NCBI GenBank assembly: GCA_964371055.1
Contig: CAYJLF010000011.1
Span: 1-64,000 of the forward strand
From: CAYJLF01 sp964371055
GTDB lineage: Bacteria > Eisenbacteria > RBG-16-71-46 > CAIMUX01
Direction of reading: 5' to 3'
DNA length: 64,000 bases
Part shown: positions 58,164-64,000 of the stretch, piece by piece
How positions within the stretch are numbered: the first letter of the stretch is position 1
How the letters are laid out: the number at the start of each line of letters is the position of its first letter
Position numbers and translations under genes: made by a program
The notes under the pieces: model-generated
Told to the model about the DNA's origin: nothing
The model's database searches: none
Seen by the model: only the letters and a program-made list of their open reading frames with translations

Positions 58164-59598
58164 GTCGGGTCTCCCTCTCCCGTTCGGAGGATGCACTTGG
58201 CAGCCGGATCGTCACCCGGGTTCCCCTCCCAAGCGCCGATCGGATCTCCACGCGGCCGGCCCGCGCCTCCACGAGCGATTGGACGAGGCTGAGGCCAAGT
58301 CCGGAGCCCGTCGGCCTGGTCGTGAAAAACGGCTCCTGTGCCCGCCGCCTTTCCTCCTCGGTCATCCCCCGTCCACGGTCTTCGACCTCGAGCGCGAAGC
58401 CGTCATGCTCGCGTCGCGTTCGGATGGTGATCGTCCCGCCCCTCTCGGAAGCCTGCATCGCATTCAGAAGAAGGTTCAAGAAGACCTGCTTGAGCGATCG
58501 CGCCCCCATCGCGACCCGTGCCCGGCCGTCCGGGTCGAATTCCTCCTCCACCGTCAGACCGCGATTCTCCAGTTCGGGGCGGAGGAAGGCGGCGGTCTCG
58601 CGCGCCACCGCGTCCGGCCGGCACGATCCCTCGCCCTCGACATCGGGCCGGGCCAGCGCCAGGTAGTTGGTCAGGATCGCGTCCAGGCGGTCCACCTCGG
58701 CCGGGATGGCGTCGAACCAGACCAGGAGTTCGCGCGGATCGCTCCCCTTCTCCAACTTCGCCCGCAGGCGTTCCGAACGGGAGCGGATGATCGCCAACGG
58801 GTTTTTCACCTCGTGGGCGACGAGCGCGGAGATCTGGCCGATCGCCGCCAACGCGGCCGCGCGCTGAACGGAGTCCTCGTAGCGGATCAGAGAGCGCAGC
58901 ACCCGCAGGATCAAGAGGACGAGAACGAGCGCGCCGAGGGAGGCGCCCAACGCCGACCAGAGGAGGCGCCGGCGCATCCCCGGCAGGACGCGAAAGAATT
59001 CGCTGCCCCCTTCCACCGCGATCGCACCGTGAATCTCTCCGGAGGGATCCTCGAGCGCCGCGTATCCGGTCTTCAGGTACTCGCCCGGGAGCCCCCGGAC
59101 CGAGACGAGCCGAGAGGCGCGCGGCTCTCCCGAGAGGAGCGTGGCGCCCAGTTCCGGCTGGATGGCCAGCAGCGGATCGATCTCTCCGGTCCATGCTCCC
59201 CCGCGCAGGTCGAAGAGCACGATCCGGGAGGAATCGATGAGCTGGATGTTCTGCAGGTCGTTGACCGAGGCGAGCCTTTCGAGTTCGCGGCGGAGGCGGT
59301 CCTGGTCGGCGCCTGAGCTCTCGCGCAAGAGCGCGAGCCGGTCGGCCCCGAACGTCTCCCCGGCGGTCGCGGCGATCGACATGAGGCGGCGGCCGAGCTG
59401 CCGGTCGAGTTCGTCTCGGACCGCGCGGTAGAGGATCCACCCTCCAGCGCTGATCGCGATCAGCATCGCGGCGAGGAGCCCCACCAGGAGGGAGAGGTAG
59501 CGCGTGCGGCGGCGGACCGGCCCGCGCGCGGGGCCGCGCTCAGGGCGCGAGGCGCGGGCCGAACCAAAGGCGACCGGCAGGCGCAGGCGGCCATTCAT
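58153..59598 (-). CDS. membrane sensor histidine kinase
   Basis: 481 residues. Two membrane helices (about 35-57 and 211-233) flank a periplasmic sensor of about 150 residues. A dimerisation/phosphoacceptor box ALVAHEVKNPLAIIRS holds His262, and the ATPase has N box FLNLLLNAMQAS, G1 VEDRGRGMTEEE and G2 GSGLGLSLVQSL. This NtrB/AtoS-like arrangement fits its NtrC partner. ATG 59598 is preceded by GGAG at about 11 bases. It is divergent from the phosphodiesterase gene with a 93-bp gap that holds a GGGATATCCC palindrome (59614-59623). Confidence 0.94.
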   Translation of the reverse strand: MNGRLRLPVAFGSARASRPERGPARGPVRRRTRYLSLLVGLLAAMLIAISAGGWILYRAVRDELDRQLGRRLMSIAATAGETFGADRLALLRESSGADQDRLRRELERLASVNDLQNIQLIDSSRIVLFDLRGGAWTGEIDPLLAIQPELGATLLSGEPRASRLVSVRGLPGEYLKTGYAALEDPSGEIHGAIAVEGGSEFFRVLPGMRRRLLWSALGASLGALVLVLLILRVLRSLIRYEDSVQRAAALAAIGQISALVAHEVKNPLAIIRSRSERLRAKLEKGSDPRELLVWFDAIPAEVDRLDAILTNYLALARPDVEGEGSCRPDAVARETAAFLRPELENRGLTVEEEFDPDGRARVAMGARSLKQVFLNLLLNAMQASERGGTITIRTRREHDGFALEVEDRGRGMTEEERRRAQEPFFTTRPTGSGLGLSLVQSLVEARAGRVEIRSALGRGTRVTIRLPSASSERERETRHDT

Positions 59599-59691
59599 CG
59601 TGCTAGACTCCGTGGGATATCCCGTCCGGGCCGGTCGCACGAAGCGCGGCGCGGAGCGGCCCGCATCCGAACCTCACGGGGGAGCATCGGC

Positions 59692-61887
59692 ATGATTCGG
59701 CTGTCCCTTCGCCTGGCTGGTACGGTCCTCTGTCTCCTTTGGATGGTGTGCCTCTGGATGTCGTCTCCGTCTCTGGCGACGGCCGCTTCCACGAACGCAC
59801 CATCCAAGGTGATCGTCCTCGGTTTCGATGGTGCCGACGCACGGCTCGTCGAAAAGTACATGGAGGAGGGCTACCTCCCCAACCTCGAGCGGCTGCGACG
59901 CCAGGGGAGCTATTCACCGCTCGTCCCGACCAATCCCCCCCAGACGCCCGTCTCGTGGTCCACTTTCTCGACCGGCCTCGATCCCGGCCAGCACGAGATC
60001 TTCGACTTCCTGAAGCGGGACCCCGACACCTACGCGCCCGACTTTGCCATGATGACGCCCACGACGAAACCCTTCCTCTTCGGGCCGCGGAACCCGCTCT
60101 ACCTCGGGGCGATCCTCGCGCTCGCCGTCCTGGTCCTCGCCGGCGCCATCGCCGGTCTGATCGCCCGGCGCTTCCCGGTCGGGCTGGCGATCGGGATTCT
60201 GGCCGCGATCCCCGCCTTTTTCGTCGCCCGCTCGTTCGTCGCCCAGAACGTTCCCGAAAAACGTCCCATGGCGATCAACAATCGCAAGGGGACCCCTTTC
60301 TGGCAGACGCTCGGCCAGGCGGGGATCCGTTCGACCGTGATCCGGGTCCCGCAGACGTTTCCTCCCGATCCCAACCCCGGGGGCCGCCTGCTCGCCGGGC
60401 TCGGCGTGCCCGATATCCGGGGAACATTCGGAACCTACACCTTCTACACGTCGGAGCCTTTCACTTTCAAAGGCGACACGGAAAAGGGAGGCAAGGTCGT
60501 CCTGCTCGACGCGCCGGAGGGAACCGCCCAGGTCGAGACGATCGTCTACGGTCCCTTCAACAAGCTCTTCGACGACCCGCCCGAGATCACCCTGCCGATG
60601 AAGCTGCGGCTGGACTGGGGCTCCCGCGCGGCGACGATCGAAGTCTCGGGAGAGACGATCCGCCTGCAGGAGGGAGAGTGGAGCGACTTCGTCCGGTTCG
60701 AGTTCCCGGTCCGCAAGCTGATCAAGATCCGCGGCATCGCGCGCTTCAACCTCCTGCAAATGGGGCCGCACCTCAAACTCTACCTGCAGGCGATCAACTT
60801 CGATCCACAGGAGCCGGTGTTGCCGATCACCGATCCCCCGGGCTGGTCCCGGGAACTGCACCGCCTGGTCGGCAACTGGAAGACCCTGGGATGGGCGATG
60901 GACACCTGGGCCCTCGACGAGGGGGTGACGACCGAGAAGGAGTACGCCGAGGACCGCGACTTCTTCGTCACGAAGTTCGAGCGGCTGATGGACCACTTCG
61001 TGGGGGATCCCGACGACCGCCTCTTCGTCCAAGTCTTCTACTACACGGATCGCGACGGGCACATGTTCTGGAGATTCCTGGACGAGGAGAACCCGGCCTT
61101 CGACCCGGACAAAGCGCGCGACTGGAAGAGCTTCATCCGGGAAAGCTACCAGCGGATGGATCAGGCCGTCGGACAGGCCATGGAGAAGCTGCCGCCGGAC
61201 GGAGTCCTCTTCGTGATCTCCGACCACGGCTTTTCCTCGTGGCGGCACTCCTTCAACATCAACACCTGGCTCGTCCGGCACGGATTCATGGTGCTGAAAG
61301 GGCAGGACGAAGGGCTGAAGACGCTGGACGATCTCTTCGTCTCCGGCTCCTTCTTCCAGAACGTCGACTGGAGCCGCACGCGGGCCTATGCGCTGGGCCT
61401 CGGCTGCATCTACATCAATCTGCTGGGGCGCGAGCGGGACGGGATCGTCTCACCGGGCGCCGAGTACGATCAGGTCTGCCGGGAGATCCAGGAACAGCTC
61501 GCAGCCTTCGTCGACCCGGCCACCGGCGAGCGTCCGGTTCACCGGGTCTACCGGCGTGACGAGATGTACTCCGACTTCAACCCCGACCTGATCCCGGATC
61601 TGCGGGCCGCCAATGGCCTCAACTACCGCGTCTCCTGGCAGACCTCGCTCGGCGGGGCCCCCCCGGACTACTTCGAGCAGCACAGTTCGCCGTGGAGCGG
61701 CGACCACTGCAGCCTCGATCCGGATCTGGTGCGCGGCATCCTCTTCTGCAGCCGGCCGCTGGACATGGAACCGACTCCGCAGATGCACGACTTCGTGCCG
61801 ACGCTGCTGGACCTGTATGGCCAGCCGGCGGCCGCGGAAATGCCCGGGCGGTCTCTCCTGCGGAGCGGGGACCGCGCGGAACGCTGA
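59692..61887 (+). CDS. alkaline-phosphatase-superfamily phosphodiesterase with inserted membrane helices
   Basis: 731 residues. Signal peptide or anchor (LAGTVLCLLWMVCLWMSSPS), then a type I phosphodiesterase/nucleotide pyrophosphatase fold: metal Asp46 in VLGFDGAD, likely nucleophile Thr85 in QTPVSWSTFSTG, YTDRDGHMFWR, FVISDHGFSSW and SGDHCSLDP. Between the first two motifs and the rest are two membrane helices (about 137-158 and 162-180), an unusual insertion that would pin the catalytic core to the membrane. Substrate not readable. GGGGGA lies 8 bases before ATG 59692. It is divergent from the two-component system, hence possibly a target. Confidence 0.85.
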   Translation: MIRLSLRLAGTVLCLLWMVCLWMSSPSLATAASTNAPSKVIVLGFDGADARLVEKYMEEGYLPNLERLRRQGSYSPLVPTNPPQTPVSWSTFSTGLDPGQHEIFDFLKRDPDTYAPDFAMMTPTTKPFLFGPRNPLYLGAILALAVLVLAGAIAGLIARRFPVGLAIGILAAIPAFFVARSFVAQNVPEKRPMAINNRKGTPFWQTLGQAGIRSTVIRVPQTFPPDPNPGGRLLAGLGVPDIRGTFGTYTFYTSEPFTFKGDTEKGGKVVLLDAPEGTAQVETIVYGPFNKLFDDPPEITLPMKLRLDWGSRAATIEVSGETIRLQEGEWSDFVRFEFPVRKLIKIRGIARFNLLQMGPHLKLYLQAINFDPQEPVLPITDPPGWSRELHRLVGNWKTLGWAMDTWALDEGVTTEKEYAEDRDFFVTKFERLMDHFVGDPDDRLFVQVFYYTDRDGHMFWRFLDEENPAFDPDKARDWKSFIRESYQRMDQAVGQAMEKLPPDGVLFVISDHGFSSWRHSFNINTWLVRHGFMVLKGQDEGLKTLDDLFVSGSFFQNVDWSRTRAYALGLGCIYINLLGRERDGIVSPGAEYDQVCREIQEQLAAFVDPATGERPVHRVYRRDEMYSDFNPDLIPDLRAANGLNYRVSWQTSLGGAPPDYFEQHSSPWSGDHCSLDPDLVRGILFCSRPLDMEPTPQMHDFVPTLLDLYGQPAAAEMPGRSLLRSGDRAER

Positions 61888-61930
61888 GTCGTCCGGGGCG
61901 CCGGTCGATCGCGACGGCATCGCGACGGCA

Positions 61931-61960
61931 AGTTGACGGCGGCGCGCGCCGCCGTCAACT
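61931..61960. terminator. 30-bp perfect palindrome between convergent genes
   Basis: agttgacggcggcgc followed by its exact complement reversed. It forms a 13-bp stem with a 4-nt loop on either strand and may serve both the phosphodiesterase (plus) and isomerase (minus) transcripts as a terminator, though no T-run follows. An 11-bp tandem repeat (atcgcgacggc, 61908-61929) precedes it. Confidence 0.5.
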
Positions 61961-61999
61961 CGGCTCGGTCAGCTCCGCTCGCGCCGTTCCGCTCGCCGC

Positions 62000-62833
62000 T
62001 CAGCTCGCGTCGCCATTGCCCGGGATGATCTCCCCTTCCGGGATCGGACCTCGCTCGAAGGTGAAGCCGACCTCCTCGAGATGGGAGATCGACTCGGCGA
62101 CATCCTCCCGGGCCACGTCCAGGTTCACGCTGACGTGGTCGATCCCCGCTTCCTGGATGGCGGCGTAGACCTGATCGTAGCCGACGACGCCGCGTCCGCA
62201 GGCGATGTGATCGTCTTCCATCCCCTCATTGTCGTGGCAGGAGAGCGAGATGATCCGTTCCTTGAATCCGTGGATCCACTCCTCCGGAGCCATGCGTGAG
62301 AAACAGGCGGCGCGGCCGAGATCGACGCTGATGCGCAACCAGGGCGAGGCGATCTCGTCCACCACCTCGGCGAGGAGGGACGCGTCGGGCTCGTAGGCAT
62401 TCTCGATCGCCAGGACGATCTCCTCGTCTTCCGCGATCGACACCAGATCCCGCAGCGAACCGATGAGCCTTTCCTTCCACTCGGGAACGTGCGCGGGGCG
62501 AACGTGATTGGAGAAGCCGCTGTAGAGAATCGCCACCTTGCACTTCAGCAGGGTGCCGATCTCCATCCCCTCCATGATCACCTCCCGGGAGTAGGCCATG
62601 ACCCGGGGATCGGGACAGGAGAGGTGCAGGCCGTGGTGCGGAAGGTGGCAAAACGCCGTGATCTCACGATCCGCGAGATCCTCGGCCAGGCGCTCGAGGT
62701 CCCGGGGATGGACTTCGCGGTTGTACTCGGCGTCGGTGAGTCGGACGTCGACGTTGAAGCGGTTCTCCTGAAAGTAGTCGAGGCTGTCGCGCAAGGTGCG
62801 CAGAGGCTCGCTCTTCATCAAACGGAATTTCAA
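62000..62833 (-). CDS. xylose-isomerase-like TIM-barrel protein (sugar-phosphate isomerase/epimerase)
   Basis: 277 residues resembling the AP-endonuclease-2/xylose-isomerase barrel superfamily: FCHLPHHGLHLSCPDPRVMA, KCKVAILYSGFSNHVRPAHV, EEIVLAIENAYEP with a likely metal Glu, WLRISVDLGRAACF and ISLSCHDNEGMEDDHIACGR, where His and Asp may bind metal. Substrate unknown. Start TTG 62833 has GGAGGGAGG upstream and overlaps the thioesterase stop by four bases (TTGA). ATG 62818 is an alternative. Confidence 0.82.
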   Translation of the reverse strand: MKFRLMKSEPLRTLRDSLDYFQENRFNVDVRLTDAEYNREVHPRDLERLAEDLADREITAFCHLPHHGLHLSCPDPRVMAYSREVIMEGMEIGTLLKCKVAILYSGFSNHVRPAHVPEWKERLIGSLRDLVSIAEDEEIVLAIENAYEPDASLLAEVVDEIASPWLRISVDLGRAACFSRMAPEEWIHGFKERIISLSCHDNEGMEDDHIACGRGVVGYDQVYAAIQEAGIDHVSVNLDVAREDVAESISHLEEVGFTFERGPIPEGEIIPGNGDAS

Positions 62834-63399
62834 CTCCGTCCTCCCTCCCTGTTCCGACCCTCCGGGCCGGACAGCTCTCCCTCTGACGCCACATGACGAC
62901 CGGCCGCTTCGCGCAGCCGGCGCGTCCGTTCGGCTCGCTCGCGCAGCCGGATCGCGCGCCGCTCCTCCGCCTCTCGGTAGCGGCGATGCTCATCCTCGGT
63001 CCCGGGCCGCAGAGGCGGCACCGGGGCCGGGTGACCGCTCGGCCCCAGCGCCACGAAGGTCGCGTAGGCCGAAGCGGTGTGCAGCCGATCACCCGTATTC
63101 AGATCCTCGGACAGTACCTTGATCCCCACTTCCATGCTCGTGTGGGCCGCGTGGTTGACCGAGGCCATGACGATCACGATCTGCCCCACGCGCACCGGGT
63201 GGATGAAGTCCACCCGATCCATCGACGCGGTTACGACCGGCCTGCGGCAGTGCCGGTGCGCCGCGATCGCGGCCGCGATGTCCATCAGGTGCATCACCTT
63301 GCCGCCCAGGATGTTCCCGAGCGGATTGGCGTCGTTGGGCAGAACCAGCTCCACCATCTCCACGCGAGACTCGGCCACCGGTCGAGGCAGTTGTGGCAT
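62830..63399 (-). CDS. acyl-CoA thioesterase (hotdog fold)
   Basis: 189 residues of the YciA/BACH-like family: VLPNDANPLGNILGGKVMHL, DIAAAIAAHRHCRRPVVTAS, DRVDFIHPVRVGQIV, then a charged C-terminal extension rich in Arg and Glu. It hydrolyses acyl-CoA, likely tied to fatty-acid turnover with the neighbouring ETF gene. ATG 63399 has GGAGGGG upstream; GTG 63417 would overlap etfA's stop region without adding conserved residues. Confidence 0.88.
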   Translation of the reverse strand: MPQLPRPVAESRVEMVELVLPNDANPLGNILGGKVMHLMDIAAAIAAHRHCRRPVVTASMDRVDFIHPVRVGQIVIVMASVNHAAHTSMEVGIKVLSEDLNTGDRLHTASAYATFVALGPSGHPAPVPPLRPGTEDEHRRYREAEERRAIRLRERAERTRRLREAAGRHVASEGELSGPEGRNREGGRS

Positions 63400-63418
63400 C
63401 GTGCTGGTCCCCTCCACC

Positions 63419-64000
63419 TCAGGAAGCCTTGGCCTGCCGGATATGTTCGGTCAGGATCGGCAGCACCTCGAACAGGTCACCCACGATCCCGTACTGGGCG
63501 GCCTTGAAGATCGGAGCATCAGGGTCTTTGTTGATCGCCACGATGCATCCGGAGGTTCGCATGCCCGCCAGGTGCTGGATCGCGCCCGAGATCCCGCATG
63601 CGATGTAGAGCTTGGGGCTCACCGTCACGCCGGTCTGTCCGACCTGGTGATGGTGATCGATCCAACCGGCGTCGACCACCGCCCGCGATGCGCCGACCGC
63701 TCCGCCGAGCGCGTGGGCGAGATCCTCGACCAGCGCGAAGTTCTTCGGGTCCTGCAGGCCACGTCCGCCGGAGACGACGATCTCGGCCTCGGCCAGGTCG
63801 ACGACTTCGCCCGATGCCTTGTGAACGCCGATCAGGCGGAACCGCCCGTCCGGCGTCGCCGCCACCGGCAGCTTGTCCACCTGCGCCGCTCCGGAGACCG
63901 CGGCCGGGAGGTGTGCGCCGGGGCGGACCGTGGCGACGACCGGTCGCCCGGCCGCCTTCCAGGTCCCGAAGGCCTTTCCGCCGTACATCGATTTCCGCCC
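63419..64000 (-). CDS. etfA: electron transfer flavoprotein alpha subunit (3' part, cut by window edge)
   Basis: The last 193 residues of EtfA are visible and the frame is open to the window edge. The FAD-binding C-terminal domain is clear: VSGGRGLQDPKNFALVEDLA, LGGAVGASRAVVDAGWIDHH, QVGQTGVTVSPKLYIACGIS, GAIQHLAGMRTSGCIVAINK, DAPIFKAAQYGIVGDLFEVL. With EtfB it passes electrons from acyl-CoA dehydrogenases to the quinone pool. It is co-directional with the thioesterase gene, 19 bp away. Confidence 0.95.
   Translation of the reverse strand, partial: GRKSMYGGKAFGTWKAAGRPVVATVRPGAHLPAAVSGAAQVDKLPVAATPDGRFRLIGVHKASGEVVDLAEAEIVVSGGRGLQDPKNFALVEDLAHALGGAVGASRAVVDAGWIDHHHQVGQTGVTVSPKLYIACGISGAIQHLAGMRTSGCIVAINKDPDAPIFKAAQYGIVGDLFEVLPILTEHIRQAKAS

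Noticed and set aside
59614..59623. GGGATATCCC palindrome between the kinase and phosphodiesterase genes as an operator
   Set aside because: Short and single; can arise by chance. Mentioned only in the kinase entry.
54142..61887. sigma54 promoters near the NtrC-type regulator
   Set aside because: No TGGCAC-N5-TTGC-like site was found upstream of the locus genes by eye.
1..64000. tRNA, rRNA, tmRNA, RNase P or 6S RNA genes
   Set aside because: None of the gaps shows a cloverleaf, CCA end or conserved RNA core; gaps are mostly under 200 bp.

Overview
Organism. The window is high-GC DNA (I estimate 65-70 %) from a diderm bacterium. It encodes FadL-like and other outer-membrane barrels, heptose kinase and adenylyltransferase for LPS, lipoproteins, and secreted proteins whose C-termini end in FlgD/Por-secretion-like Ig modules (PNPFNP...DVHGRKV...WDGTNDAG...). 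Lamin-tail-domain exoproteins, WD40 and TPR proteins and long one-strand gene runs fit an FCB-group or neighbouring candidate phylum (Eisenbacteria-like, with Krumholzibacteria, Latescibacteria or Gemmatimonadota as alternatives). This is inference from gene style only; no rRNA is present.

Layout. 0.2-4.7 kb (minus): TPR protein, then an ECF sigma factor, a zinc-finger anti-sigma factor and an HtrA-like PDZ protein that has lost all three catalytic residues. 4.8-6.7 kb (plus): Tyr-rich lipoprotein and FadL-type porin. 6.7-19.4 kb (minus): a long housekeeping run, rfaE1-rfaE2-cDPG-synthetase homologue-sucC-sucD-ndk-yceD-rpmF-plsX-fabH-fabD-fabG-acpP-fabF-rnc, i.e. envelope sugar, TCA, nucleotide and fatty-acid synthesis. 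19.5-35.7 kb (minus): lamin-tail protein, carbamate kinase, PLP aminotransferase, a GIY-YIG protein with what looks like a dead exonuclease domain, a lamin-tail/barrel pair, a VWA membrane protein, a CDP-alcohol phosphotransferase and pyruvate phosphate dikinase. 36-47.5 kb (minus): surface and secretion genes, namely a WD40 exoprotein, two related lipoproteins, a GT39-TPR glycosyltransferase and a 1116-residue surface protein. 48-52.4 kb (minus): HU-rsmI-CDP-alcohol transferase-tmk-larB-larC, an operon with ATGA overlaps. 52.8-54.0 kb: a small Cys protein and a YbbR protein. 54.1-59.6 kb: a two-component system with a helical-repeat secreted protein and an outer-membrane barrel, divergent from a membrane phosphodiesterase (59.7-61.9 kb, plus). 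62-64 kb (minus): sugar-phosphate isomerase-like protein, acyl-CoA thioesterase and the 3' part of etfA, cut by the window edge.

Regulation. Several AT-richer gaps carry close matches to the sigma70 consensus (TTGACA-N16-18-TAnnnT), including the gaps before the large surface protein, the lipoprotein pair, HU, ppdK, rfaE1 and the YbbR gene. Two of them place the transcription start on the start codon (leaderless mRNAs). The ECF sigma gene has a GGAACC-N17-GTTGTA element of the type ECF factors use on themselves.

Candidate unusual systems: (1) the sigma/anti-sigma/pseudo-protease envelope-stress module; (2) the kinase-regulator-helical repeat-barrel locus at 54.1-59.6 kb; (3) the surface-protein locus with a roughly 445-nt leader. 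I saw no tRNA, rRNA, CRISPR array, intact insertion sequence or prophage. All calls are from reading the sequence; no database was searched.
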